Source: Alkalihalobacillus pseudalcaliphilus (GTDB taxonomy: Bacteria; Bacillota; Bacilli; Bacillales; Bacillaceae_D). From it: DNA of 64,000 nucleotides. The notes beneath the pieces were generated by a model. The model was not told where the DNA came from. It did not search any database and saw only the letters and a program-made list of their open reading frames with translations. Both the position numbers and the translations under genes were made by a program. Shown in pieces: positions 1 to 8,306 of this stretch. Location of the stretch: contig NZ_JAQQWS010000002.1 in NCBI RefSeq assembly GCF_028610675.1, positions 186,001-250,000 of the forward strand, in the 5' to 3' direction. Position 1 is the stretch's first letter; every line of letters begins with the position of its first letter.

Positions 1-762
1 AACTTTAAACGTCTCGATAAACTCTTTCGCATCATCCAGGTCCTCTTGATTAGAAGGTGAAATTAATAAAATCAACTGATTCTCATCAATCGTTTGAATT
101 AATATATTGATCTTCTGGGTTGTTTTAGCCACATACACTAACTTCTTAGAGAGGTCTTGGTTAATTTCACGAAATGAAAAGACAACAACGGCTAAAGGTC
201 CTGTTGATTGAAACCCGGTTGGCATGAGCTGTTTCGCTATTTGGTTGTGTTCAAAAGCTTCTCCTGTTATTAATTGCCATAATAACTCTTGATGGTTTTT
301 CTCTTTGCGCTTCTTTTGTATATTAAGTTGCAGAAGCTGATTTTTGGCTTTACTCGCAGCGAGCTTTAAGTCTGCCAAGTCATTTTCGTTCAACTTTTTT
401 TCTAATTCTAATATCCATATATATCCTAATACTTCTTGATCCTTTCGAATCGATACAGCAATGCGATTACCTAATCCAATCTCATTAATCTGTGGAATAA
501 CTAATGGTTCATTACTCGTATTTAACTTCGGAATAACGCCTTCCTTCCAAAATTTATTAATGACACGCTCTGGAACTCTTCTTCCAATAATGGTGGCAAT
601 TCTTGCTTCATCTGTTCTATCATCATGTGAACTATAGGCAAGCAAATGGTGATTCGAATCCTCTAATGTGACCGGACATTGAAATCTATCACTCACTGCA
701 TCAACAAAATCCTCCAAAGAATCAAAAGGCCGATTAAATGTATGTTGATTCGATTTGGCCAT
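1..762 (-). CDS. PucR/CdaR-like transcriptional regulator, N-terminal part
   Basis: The frame is open from an ATG at 762 to the window edge, so the C-terminus is missing. The visible 254 residues resemble the sensory half of PucR/CdaR-type regulators. A GAF-like region (residues ~15-130, with RIAVSIRKDQEVLGYIWILE) is followed by a charged helix (KKRKEKNHQELL) and the start of a GGDEF-like middle domain. The HTH_30 DNA-binding domain normally lies at the C-terminus, which would be outside the window. The gene is divergent from two amino-acid symporters, so control of those genes by their substrate is a reasonable inference. The family call rests on domain pattern only. Confidence 0.72.
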   Translation of the reverse strand, partial: MAKSNQHTFNRPFDSLEDFVDAVSDRFQCPVTLEDSNHHLLAYSSHDDRTDEARIATIIGRRVPERVINKFWKEGVIPKLNTSNEPLVIPQINEIGLGNRIAVSIRKDQEVLGYIWILELEKKLNENDLADLKLAASKAKNQLLQLNIQKKRKEKNHQELLWQLITGEAFEHNQIAKQLMPTGFQSTGPLAVVVFSFREINQDLSKKLVYVAKTTQKINILIQTIDENQLILLISPSNQEDLDDAKEFIETFKV

Positions 763-842
763 CTCTTATTCTCCTTTTATCCTAAATCTCTATTTTGAAA
801 AAATTGTAATTGTGAACAAAATAATTCTTTTCTGATAATTAA

Positions 843-872
843 TTTACGCTTATATTGCATGTTATTATAGCA
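843..872 (+). promoter_or_regulatory. possible promoter of the symporter pair
   Basis: TTTACG (843-848) is followed after 16-18 bp by TTATAG/TATAGC (865-872), about 50 bp before the first symporter start. The match to sigma-A boxes is moderate. Confidence 0.35.
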
Positions 873-921
873 CAGTTAAAATTTTTAATGACAGCTTTAG
901 AAATTAAGGAGTGTAAATTGC

Positions 922-2316
922 ATGAACATCTTAGATATTCTAGACTCAATTAATGCAGTCTTATGGGGACCTCCTAGCCTTATATTATTATTTGGGACAG
1001 GTCTATTCTTAACCTTCCTTCTAAAAGGAGTTCAATTCAGACGATTAAAATATGCCTTTAAATTGGCGTTTTCTAGAGAAGGAAATAGTGCCGATTCCGG
1101 TGATGGTGACATTAGTAATTTTAAAGCCCTAATGACAACGCTTGCAGGTACAATTGGTATCGGAAACATTGCTGGTGTTGCAACCGCTGTTACATTAGGT
1201 GGTCCAGGAGCTATTTTCTGGATGTGGGTAGTTGGTTTGTTAGGTATGGCTACTAAGTATGCCGAAGCCTTATTGGCGATGAAATACCGCGTAAAAAATA
1301 GCAATGGTGAATTTTCATCTGGTCCGATGTATTACATAGAGCGTGGCCTTGGAAGTAAATTTAAGTGGCTAGCTGTTGCCTTTGCATTTTTTGGTGCGTT
1401 TGCCGCTTTAGGTATTGGTAATAGTGTACAATCTAATTCAGTTGCCGATGTTGCAAGTGCGAGTTTTGGCGTGCCAGCTTGGGTGACTGGTGTGGTTTTA
1501 GTTGTTTTTGTTACTTTCCTTATTTACGGAGGAATTCAAAGAATCAGCTCTGTATCTAGTGTCGTCATTCCAATGATGGCTATCTTTTATATGTTTGGTG
1601 CTTTTATCATTATTGTTATTAATTATGATTTAATTATTCCGGCTTTTCAGCTGATTTTCTATCATGCTTTTAACCCTGTTGCGGCTACGGGTGGTTTTGC
1701 GGGTATTATTGTCGCTGAGGCCATTCGTAATGGTGTTGCTCGTGGTATCTTCTCCAATGAGGCAGGTCTTGGTACAGCTGCTTTAATTGCAGGTAATGCT
1801 AAGGCTGACCACCCTGTTAAACAAGCACTAGTTGCCATGACAGGTACTTTCATTGTAACTATTGTCGTTTGTACATTCACAGGTTTAACCTTAATTATTA
1901 CAGGATTTTGGGATCAAACAGGTGGCCTAATTTCTGGGATTACTCATGACCCATCCTTAGAAGCTGGTGCTCTAACAGCTGCCGCTTTTGGCTCTCAGCT
2001 AGGTATTATTGGTGAATACATTGTATCGATCTCTATCATTCTTTTCGGTTCCACAACGATTATCGGATGGTATGTTTACGGTGAAAAGTGTATTGAATAT
2101 TTAACGGGCAATAAAGGGATTGCCGTTTATCGAATTATTTATATTCTTGCTTGTTTCCTAGGAACAGTCGTAAGCTTACAAACGGTTTGGGCATTTGCTG
2201 ACATGGCTAATGCATTAATGATGATTCCAAACTTAATCGGTATCCTTCTCTTATGGAAAGTCATTCGTTCGGAAACAAGTGACTTCTTCCAAAATCATTA
2301 TAAAGCAGCAAAATAA
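922..2316 (+). CDS. AgcS-family Na+:alanine/glycine symporter (copy 1)
   Basis: A 464-aa polytopic membrane protein of the alanine-or-glycine:cation symporter family, which imports small neutral amino acids with Na+ (or H+). Family hallmarks are visible: an early GTGLFLT helix, TIGIGNIAGVATA (~residues 78-90), GPGAIFWMWVVGLLGMATKYAE (~95-115), SSGPMYYIERGLG and FSNEAGLGTAALIAG (~275-290). ATG at 922 follows AAGGAGTG with good spacing. The next gene encodes a very similar paralog, so this is a tandem duplication. Alanine or glycine is the usual substrate; the exact one cannot be read from sequence. Confidence 0.93.
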   Translation: MNILDILDSINAVLWGPPSLILLFGTGLFLTFLLKGVQFRRLKYAFKLAFSREGNSADSGDGDISNFKALMTTLAGTIGIGNIAGVATAVTLGGPGAIFWMWVVGLLGMATKYAEALLAMKYRVKNSNGEFSSGPMYYIERGLGSKFKWLAVAFAFFGAFAALGIGNSVQSNSVADVASASFGVPAWVTGVVLVVFVTFLIYGGIQRISSVSSVVIPMMAIFYMFGAFIIIVINYDLIIPAFQLIFYHAFNPVAATGGFAGIIVAEAIRNGVARGIFSNEAGLGTAALIAGNAKADHPVKQALVAMTGTFIVTIVVCTFTGLTLIITGFWDQTGGLISGITHDPSLEAGALTAAAFGSQLGIIGEYIVSISIILFGSTTIIGWYVYGEKCIEYLTGNKGIAVYRIIYILACFLGTVVSLQTVWAFADMANALMMIPNLIGILLLWKVIRSETSDFFQNHYKAAK

Positions 2317-2342
2317 CCGATTTTATATCACTGAATAATCTT

Positions 2343-2392
2343 CACTCCTCTACACAAACTAGAAAAAATTGTGTTAGAGGAGTGACTTTTTT
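2343..2392 (+). terminator. terminator-like hairpin that also contains the next gene's ribosome-binding site
   Basis: The 5' arm 2343-2357 pairs with 2369-2384 (15 bp, one bulged T). A run of T follows (2387-2392). The 3' arm contains AGAGGAG, the Shine-Dalgarno sequence of the second symporter, and the T-run reaches into its TTG start codon. The same stem could therefore stop transcription after copy 1 or hide the ribosome site of copy 2. Confidence 0.7.
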
Positions 2393-3785
2393 GCTTTTAG
2401 ATATATTAAATCAAGTTAATGCTGTATTATGGGGACCACCTAGTTTAATCTTACTTTTTGGTACAGGCATATTCTTAACTTTTATATTAAAAGGTCTTCA
2501 ATTTCGCCACCTTATTTATGCCTTTAAGCTCGCTTTTAGTAAAGAAGGTAATAACGCCAACTCGGGTGAGGGCGATATTAGTAACTTCAAAACACTAATG
2601 ACGACACTAACTGCCACGATTGGAATTGGGAATATCGCTGGTGTTGCAACAGGAGTAACGGTCGGTGGACCCGGTGCGATATTTTGGATGTGGCTTGTCG
2701 GTTTACTAGGAATGGCCACTAAGTATGCAGAAGCGTTACTTGCCATGAAATATCGAGTTAAAAATAGTAATGGTGAGTTTTCAAGTGGCCCGATGTATTA
2801 TATTGAAAGAGGGATTGGACAAAAGTGGAAGTGGTTAGCCGTTGCTTTTGCTATTTTTGGAGCTTTTGCCGCTTTAGGAATTGGAAATAGTGTTCAATCC
2901 AATTCAGTTGCAGATGTGGCTTTTAAAAGCTTCAATGTCCCACACTGGGTAACAGGCATTGTTTTAGTTGTTTTTGTAAGTGTCATTATCTATGGGGGGA
3001 TCCAACGAATCAGCACAGTTTCTAGTATCTTTGTTCCGATGATGGCTTTATTTTATATGTTTGGGGCATTGATTATTATCGTTATGAACTATTCCTTAAT
3101 ACTACCGTCTTTTGGTCTTATATTTGAGTATGCTTTTACTCCTATTGCTGCTGTTGGGGGCTTTGCCGGTATTACCGTCGCCCAAGCGATCACGAATGGT
3201 GTCGCACGTGGTATTTTCTCAAATGAAGCCGGTCTAGGAACAGCGGCACTCATTGCAGGTGCAGCGAAGGCCGATCATCCAGTCAAACAAGCATTAGTAG
3301 CCATGACTGGAACGTTTATTGTCACCATCATTGTCTGTACGATTACCGGACTTGTTCTCCTCATTACCGGCTACTGGGATCAAACAGGTGGTATTCTTTC
3401 TGGTGTCGCTCACGATCCTGCCCTTGAGGCCGGGGCTCTAACAGCGGCTGCTTTCGGTTCCGTACTTGGAGTACTTGGTGAATATATCGTTTCAATTTCC
3501 ATCATACTTTTTGGTGCAACCACGATTGTGGGCTGGTATGTATACGGTGAAAAATGTTTTGAATACTTAGTGAGCACAAGAGGAATTGCCGTATATCGAA
3601 TTATTTATATTGCTGCCTGCGGTATTGGAACTGTCGCTAATTTAGGTACTGTATGGGCATTTGCAGATGCCGCCAACGCATTAATGATGATTCCAAACTT
3701 AATAGGACTTCTGTTACTCTGGAAGGTCATTCGTTCTGAAACCATTGATTTCTTTACGAATCACTACAAGCTAGCAAAAAAATAA
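2391..3785 (+). CDS. AgcS-family Na+:alanine/glycine symporter (copy 2)
   Basis: 464 aa from the chosen start and collinear with copy 1 along its whole length. It carries the same motifs (TIGIGNIAGVATG, GPGAIFWMWLVGLLGMATKYAE, FSNEAGLGTAALIAG). Differences cluster at the N-terminus, in a few loops and near the C-terminus. The in-frame GTG at 2382 lies inside the Shine-Dalgarno sequence and cannot be used with it. The TTG at 2391 sits 8 nt after GGAG and aligns with the start of copy 1, so it was chosen. Keeping two copies suggests different affinity or control, which is inference. Confidence 0.92.
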   Translation: MLLDILNQVNAVLWGPPSLILLFGTGIFLTFILKGLQFRHLIYAFKLAFSKEGNNANSGEGDISNFKTLMTTLTATIGIGNIAGVATGVTVGGPGAIFWMWLVGLLGMATKYAEALLAMKYRVKNSNGEFSSGPMYYIERGIGQKWKWLAVAFAIFGAFAALGIGNSVQSNSVADVAFKSFNVPHWVTGIVLVVFVSVIIYGGIQRISTVSSIFVPMMALFYMFGALIIIVMNYSLILPSFGLIFEYAFTPIAAVGGFAGITVAQAITNGVARGIFSNEAGLGTAALIAGAAKADHPVKQALVAMTGTFIVTIIVCTITGLVLLITGYWDQTGGILSGVAHDPALEAGALTAAAFGSVLGVLGEYIVSISIILFGATTIVGWYVYGEKCFEYLVSTRGIAVYRIIYIAACGIGTVANLGTVWAFADAANALMMIPNLIGLLLLWKVIRSETIDFFTNHYKLAKK

Positions 3786-3874
3786 ATCAATGGATGTACG
3801 GCAGAACATAGCCTATTCAGTCAGGGAAATTCTGCTTAGATCCTATCTTTAGAAAAACAGCATTCACCTACTAG

Positions 3875-3909
3875 AATAAGGTAAATCATCCATGGTGATT
3901 TACCTTATT
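3875..3909 (+). terminator. terminator after the symporter pair
   Basis: AATAAGGTAAATCA (3875-3888) pairs perfectly with TGATTTACCTTATT (3896-3909) across a 7-nt loop. The T tract is short. It also lies just past the stop of the leftward small ORF at 3959-4078, so it may serve both directions. Confidence 0.65.
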
Positions 3910-3958
3910 TCCAGTTAGAATGATAAACTTAAGGAGGGATCAATCTTTGACTATGGTA

Positions 3959-4078
3959 TTAAAGCGTAGACAACCCCACAACAAAGGCCCAAAATAATAA
4001 GTTAAAGACAATCAGAACGGTTGCACACGTATAAAACGTCATACTTACAAATTTATTGTGTAATATTCCCCTCATCAT
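3959..4078 (-). CDS. single-TM small protein, 39 aa
   Basis: A short leftward frame, MMRGILHNKFVSMTFYT at its N-terminus, then one hydrophobic helix (ATVLIVFNLLFWAFVVG, residues ~19-35) and LSTL at the end. An AAAGGA-type site lies about 10 nt before the first ATG (4078); a second ATG follows directly. It is flanked by two hairpins (3875-3909 and 4100-4121). I do not recognise a family. The basic N-terminus plus one helix fits an N-in single-span membrane microprotein. Confidence 0.5.
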   Translation of the reverse strand: MMRGILHNKFVSMTFYTCATVLIVFNLLFWAFVVGLSTL

Positions 4079-4099
4079 TTCTCACATCTTTCCTTTTGA

Positions 4100-4121
4100 A
4101 AAGAAGGACCTAGCCTTCTTT
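4100..4121 (-). terminator. terminator of the leftward ABC/M23 operon
   Basis: AAAGAAGG (4100-4107) pairs with CCTTCTTT (4114-4121). Read leftward, the stem is followed by TTC. It lies 23 bp past the stop of the ABC permease. Confidence 0.55.
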
Positions 4122-4143
4122 ATTTTATGCTAATTATACCATG

Positions 4144-4884
4144 TTAGCTTTTCGCTTGACGTAGAAACCTTTGATATCCCATGAAGGCAAATAATAAGCC
4201 AACAGCTGTGTAAATGCCTAAGAGCATAAAGGTCATTCCAAGCGACACATCACTTCCTCCTTCAGACACAGCCGAGATAAGAGATTGATGGGTCCAATAA
4301 TGAGGCAAAAACTTTCCAACACTTTGCACAGCTTCAGGTAAAAATTCAAATGGCATCCAAAGTCCACCTAAAATAGCACCCGCAAAAGCAATAATTTGTG
4401 TAAAAACGAGACCTGTATTTTCTGTCTGAGAAAATACGGAAATTGCAACACCCCAACTGGTCACCATAATGGCTAAGCATAGTGCTAAACCAAAATATAA
4501 TAATGGATTCAAGAGTTCCAGGCCATAAACAAATATGCCGAACACCGTAAGAATAATCACTTGAACAAAAACAATGACGGTAAAGGGCATTAATTTCCCT
4601 AAGAAAAAACGTGTAATTGATAGTGGTGTACTGGCGAGCCTTGCAATGAGACCTTTTTCTCGATCTTTCACAAAACTTATCACAATTGAAATGATAATAA
4701 ATACGGAAAAGAACACACTAAACCCCGTAATAATTTGATTAACAACCACTTGCTTATCAGGAACATCATTACCAAAGATAAACATAAAACCTACGATAAA
4801 CACAATCGGTAAAATCACAGTCCAAAAAATTAAAGATCGATCTTGGAGCTGCTTTTTAGCTTCCATTTTGGCAACTGCCCACAT
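4144..4884 (-). CDS. ABC-2 type transporter permease (YvfS-like)
   Basis: A 246-aa membrane subunit of an ABC exporter. It has an N-terminal cytoplasmic segment (MWAVAKMEAKKQLQD), then about six hydrophobic segments, with the ABC-2-type signature region around SFVKDREKGLIARLASTPLS (~residues 68-87). The start has a GGAGGGG site. It follows the ATPase gene by 15 bp and is the last gene of a four-gene operon. Length and pairing resemble the B. subtilis YvfR/YvfS pair. The substrate is unknown; the operon's sigma-W-type promoter suggests an envelope-active compound or lipid. Confidence 0.85.
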   Translation of the reverse strand: MWAVAKMEAKKQLQDRSLIFWTVILPIVFIVGFMFIFGNDVPDKQVVVNQIITGFSVFFSVFIIISIVISFVKDREKGLIARLASTPLSITRFFLGKLMPFTVIVFVQVIILTVFGIFVYGLELLNPLLYFGLALCLAIMVTSWGVAISVFSQTENTGLVFTQIIAFAGAILGGLWMPFEFLPEAVQSVGKFLPHYWTHQSLISAVSEGGSDVSLGMTFMLLGIYTAVGLLFAFMGYQRFLRQAKS

Positions 4885-4899
4885 CTTAACCCCTCCGTT

Positions 4900-5787
4900 C
4901 TATGCGGATTTATCTCGTAGTTCCGTTCCAGTTAACGTAAAAAAGACATCCTCTAGTCGCGGTTGCATAAGTGATAAGTGACTAGGAACGACCTCCATTG
5001 CCTGACACTTTTCCGCTATTTTCTTTAGCTCTTCTAACGGTTGCTCTGTGAGAATGACAGTACCTCCGTCTTTTTTGTACATATTTTCATATGGCAAACT
5101 ACCTTCTGGTAATTCTGCTTTTATATAAACACCATGTTTCGCATATTTTTTTAATAAATCAATGACCGTCCCATGCTCAACCACTCTTCCTTGATCAATA
5201 AAAGCTACCTGGTCGCATAAACTCTCAATCTCTTCCATGTAATGACTTGCATAAATAATGGTTTTCCCCTCATTTTTCAACTTATGAATCAATTCAAAGA
5301 TATGCCTTCTTGACTGCGGATCAACGCCAACTGTTGGTTCATCTAAGATGATAACCTCAGGTGAATGGAGCAAAGCACATCCGATGTTTAATCTCCTTTT
5401 CATTCCTCCAGAAAACGTATGAACTTTATCCTTTTTTCTTTCTAACAAGCCAATGTCTTCAAGAATGACATCGATTCTCTCAGCTAATTCTTTGCCTTTT
5501 AGCCCATAGACTTCTCCAAAAAAGCTTAGATTAGACTGGGCTGAGACGGTTTCCTCTAAGCAAATATCTTGTGGCACATAACCTAAAGAAGGTTCTCCAT
5601 GCTCAAACATACTAACCTTCCCATCATACTCTTTAAGAATACCGGATAATATCTTCATCAAAGTAGATTTCCCAGCACCATTTGGACCAACTAAACCAAA
5701 ACAAGTACCTGGTTTAATCGTTATACTGACCTGTTCCAATGCTTTTTTCGTTCCATAAGATTTACTCAATCCTTGAATCTCAATCAC
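4900..5787 (-). CDS. ABC transporter ATP-binding protein (YvfR-like)
   Basis: A 295-aa ATPase. Walker A is GPNGAGKST (~residues 34-42), the signature is TFSGGMKRRLNIGCAL, Walker B is VIILDEPTVGVDP and the switch histidine lies in IYASHYMEE. The C-terminal ~80 residues are the extension common in drug- and antibiotic-type exporters (ending LEDVFFTLTGTELRD). GTG start after GGGAGG; it overlaps the upstream gene by 8 bp, so translation is probably coupled. It energises the permease encoded next. Confidence 0.92.
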   Translation of the reverse strand: MIEIQGLSKSYGTKKALEQVSITIKPGTCFGLVGPNGAGKSTLMKILSGILKEYDGKVSMFEHGEPSLGYVPQDICLEETVSAQSNLSFFGEVYGLKGKELAERIDVILEDIGLLERKKDKVHTFSGGMKRRLNIGCALLHSPEVIILDEPTVGVDPQSRRHIFELIHKLKNEGKTIIYASHYMEEIESLCDQVAFIDQGRVVEHGTVIDLLKKYAKHGVYIKAELPEGSLPYENMYKKDGGTVILTEQPLEELKKIAEKCQAMEVVPSHLSLMQPRLEDVFFTLTGTELRDKSA

Positions 5788-6220
5788 TACGTACCTCCCC
5801 CTCTACATGTCTGACTGTTACTCGATTTCTCATCGCCCAATTTAACAAATTATTCTGAATACCATTCGGATATAACCTCATTAATCTCCAATTAAGCCCT
5901 TTTTTACGTTTAATAAGAATTGAGCCTTTTTTAAGGAAGTCGATTTCTGTGATGTCCTGCCGATTAGCCCTTTGATGATAAATGGGCATCCCACATAAAA
6001 TAATTAAAAATACAAGCCTCTTATCTAGCACATTGAACTGAAATTTCACAAAGAAAAAGCTAATGAGGGCAAGGAGTAAAAGGCTGTACATCCAAATAAA
6101 AATAGGGTGACCCATTGGGTACTCATTCCGTAAAGATATGACTTGCAATAACAGCTGTATAGCAACAAGAAAGATTAACACATATATGGGCCAGCCATGA
6201 TAGTTCGCTTTAAAAGTCAA
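5780..6220 (-). CDS. two-TM membrane protein with PH-like tail
   Basis: 146 aa. Two hydrophobic helices (~residues 13-30 and 42-62) are followed by a soluble region (DKRLVFLIILCG, then EIDFLKKGSILIKRKKGL). That layout resembles bacterial membrane proteins with a PH-like beta domain. TTG start after GGGGTG. It overlaps the ATPase gene by 8 bp and follows the M23 gene by 18 bp, so it belongs to the same transcript. It could be an accessory subunit of the exporter; no function is established from sequence. Confidence 0.65.
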   Translation of the reverse strand: MTFKANYHGWPIYVLIFLVAIQLLLQVISLRNEYPMGHPIFIWMYSLLLLALISFFFVKFQFNVLDKRLVFLIILCGMPIYHQRANRQDITEIDFLKKGSILIKRKKGLNWRLMRLYPNGIQNNLLNWAMRNRVTVRHVEGEVRSD

Positions 6221-6238
6221 TGAATCACCCCTTTCTAT

Positions 6239-7192
6239 CTAAAAACCTGTTATTTGATCACCACGCTCCACTTGTTGTTCAGCAACAAACTGAATATTTA
6301 ATGACTGTCCTGCCAGACCACTTTCATCATTGGACACATGATAATGAATATGTGGTTCACTAGAATTGCCGGAGTTGCCAACTAAGCCTAGCAGTTGTCC
6401 TGACTCAACCTCATCTCCTTCTTGAACAACAATACTTCCTTCTTTAAAATGAGCAAGTACACTATATTCATCATGTTGGTGTTTAATGATGACATAATTA
6501 CCTAATGGTTGTTCTGCATTCATTTCGATATTTGGCTGGTTATCATATATGGAATTCTCGATCGAAACAACAATTCCTTCTAAAGGAGCCAGAACTTCCT
6601 TTCCAAATACAAAATAATTCTCATTCTCAGTTCCAGATCCCTCGTAAGTAAAACGGTCCTCCACTTGGACAAGATCATAGGCATAACGCTGTGATTCTAA
6701 CGCATAATGATAATTAACCAGCTCGTTGTGACCACCCCAGAATACAAACATCTCCTCATTGATTGGATACTGATATGTATTTTTAGTCGCAAACTCTGCA
6801 TCACTAATCTCGTTTGTAATCGGTAATACTTGTAGCCCCTGAATCGTACTTTCTTCGTCAAAATAAACACGAATTCCTTTATCCTTTGTATCACTTAGCC
6901 ATAATGATTCATCTAAACCTTGAAACGATAAAGACTTAATTTGCTCATATTCATTGACTCCTTCATTCCATTGAATGCCTAAAGATTCAAATTCTCCAAA
7001 GCTAACAGCTTCTTGGAACGCTCCACTCGTCTGTCCATAAATACGCTCAAAATCACCTTTTAAAAAAAGTTCACCAAACTGCTCACTTTCAAAACTCATC
7101 TCATCATTCCCCTTTTCTTCATCTGTTTTTTCGGTACACGCTGTTGCAACTAAAACAAATCCTAACACAATGAACCACTTTATCCATCTCAT
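6239..7192 (-). CDS. lipoprotein with C-terminal M23 (LytM-type) peptidase domain
   Basis: 317 aa. Residues 1-19 form a lipoprotein signal with lipobox VATAC (Cys-19). Residues ~30-120 resemble the DUF3887-type domain found before some M23 peptidases. The C-terminal half is an M23 metallopeptidase: a first zinc-ligand region (YHYALESQRYAYDLV), the core VIIKHQHDEYSVLAHF, and HIHYHV supplying the HxH pair. It would hydrolyse or bind peptidoglycan cross-bridges outside the membrane. It is the first gene after a sigma-W-type promoter and is followed by the ABC genes, which links wall repair to export. Confidence 0.85.
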   Translation of the reverse strand: MRWIKWFIVLGFVLVATACTEKTDEEKGNDEMSFESEQFGELFLKGDFERIYGQTSGAFQEAVSFGEFESLGIQWNEGVNEYEQIKSLSFQGLDESLWLSDTKDKGIRVYFDEESTIQGLQVLPITNEISDAEFATKNTYQYPINEEMFVFWGGHNELVNYHYALESQRYAYDLVQVEDRFTYEGSGTENENYFVFGKEVLAPLEGIVVSIENSIYDNQPNIEMNAEQPLGNYVIIKHQHDEYSVLAHFKEGSIVVQEGDEVESGQLLGLVGNSGNSSEPHIHYHVSNDESGLAGQSLNIQFVAEQQVERGDQITGF

Positions 7193-7227
7193 CTGATCAT
7201 TCCTCTCGATTAAGCATTACACTACTG

Positions 7228-7253
7228 TACGAATTATCTTAAAAGAGGTTTCA
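7228..7253 (-). promoter_or_regulatory. sigma-W-type (ECF) promoter
   Basis: Read leftward: TGAAAC (7253-7248), exactly 16 bp, CGTA (7231-7228). This equals the Bacillus sigma-W consensus TGAAAC-N16-CGTA. The start codon of the M23 lipoprotein is 36 bp downstream. Confidence 0.75.
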
Positions 7254-7540
7254 ATAATCGGATATTTCATAACCTTTTACACATTTAATTTACTCACTTT
7301 TAACAAATTATTCATGATTACGTTACAAGCATCGTATACTATTTACATAAGGGAAAAGGACAACCATTAATGGAATATCCGAAGGGCTTAACTCGGAACG
7401 AAGATACACAATATAGCAGGGCAGACCAAACCCAATCGACCTAACACTTCGCGATTAACTCGATTCATGATTTCGGCAGCGACAATCTATGATCCAAACG
7501 TAAGTATGAGCAGTAACTATCCGTTCAAAGGAGAACATAA
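7254..7540 (+). other. DedA upstream region with a possible 24-codon leader ORF
   Basis: A TATACT box lies at 7335-7340. AAAAGGA precedes a short frame at 7370-7444 that starts MEYPKGLTRNED and ends QTQST. Short self-complementary stretches (CCGA/TCGG around 7379-7396) are present. I could not match a known riboswitch. The leader between the possible promoter and DedA is about 190 nt. Confidence 0.3.
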
Positions 7541-8152
7541 ATGGAAACCTGGATGATTCAACTCATGGAAGATCTCGGATATATCGGCATTCTCATTTTA
7601 ATTGCTGTCGAAAATCTATTTCCACCTATACCGTCTGAAATTATCTTATCATTCGGTGGTTTTATGACTACCCAATCAGACATGACCCTAACAGGCGTTA
7701 TCACTTTTGCCACAATAGGCTCATTGATTGGCGCCGTGATTTTATACTGGATTGGTTCTTTTTTAGGGGTGGAACGACTAGAAAAACTCATCGACCGTTA
7801 CGGACACTTCATTCGTTTAAAGAGAAACGACTTATATCGTGCCAATGATTGGTTCACACGCTTTGGACCTTGGGCTGTTTTCTTCTGTCGACTAGTCCCT
7901 TTACTCCGTAGTATCATATCGATACCAGCAGGAATGGCTAAAATGAACCTTTTACTTTTCATCGTGTTATCGACCGTAGGTTCATTACTTTGGAACACAT
8001 TGATTGTTATGGTCGGGGCCAAGGTAGGGGAATCATGGGACTCTGCCCTCATTTATTTTGATGCCTATGCCAAAGTCATTTATATCGTGCTTGCCTCGCT
8101 TATTATATTTGTCGTGATTCTCTTTATCTTAAAACGTTTTAGAAGAAAGTAA
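7541..8152 (+). CDS. DedA-family membrane protein
   Basis: A 203-aa SNARE-associated/DedA protein. Motifs: ENLFPPIPSEIILSFGG (~residues 24-40), the membrane hairpin, and the arginine signature FGPWAVFFCRLVPLLRSIISIPAGMA (~108-133). Family members act in lipid handling, including undecaprenyl-phosphate or phospholipid translocation, and in membrane-potential homeostasis. ATG after AAAGGAG. It is monocistronic: an unusually long leader lies before it and a hairpin after it. Confidence 0.92.
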   Translation: METWMIQLMEDLGYIGILILIAVENLFPPIPSEIILSFGGFMTTQSDMTLTGVITFATIGSLIGAVILYWIGSFLGVERLEKLIDRYGHFIRLKRNDLYRANDWFTRFGPWAVFFCRLVPLLRSIISIPAGMAKMNLLLFIVLSTVGSLLWNTLIVMVGAKVGESWDSALIYFDAYAKVIYIVLASLIIFVVILFILKRFRRK

Positions 8153-8244
8153 GCTAAAATGAACGTACAGCTTCACTCTTTAATTGTGGCTTTTTATGAA
8201 GATAGATCATTTTCTAAAGAACTGTGCACCACACCAATAAAAAT

Positions 8245-8275
8245 AATAAACTAGCCTATTGATGGCTAGTTTATT
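8245..8275 (+). terminator. terminator after dedA (bidirectional)
   Basis: AATAAACTAGCC (8245-8256) pairs perfectly with GGCTAGTTTATT (8264-8275) over a 7-nt loop. It lies between DedA (rightward) and the PspC gene (leftward), ending both. Confidence 0.75.
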
Positions 8276-8306
8276 GTTGTTACGAACACTACTGCTCACT
8301 TCACAC

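Noticed and set aside
2382..2390. GTG at 2382 as start of the second symporter
   Set aside because: The codon lies inside the Shine-Dalgarno sequence; TTG 2391 is properly spaced and aligns with copy 1.
7321..7540. yybP-ykoY, fluoride or guanidine riboswitch before dedA
   Set aside because: The conserved core motifs of these classes were not found by eye.
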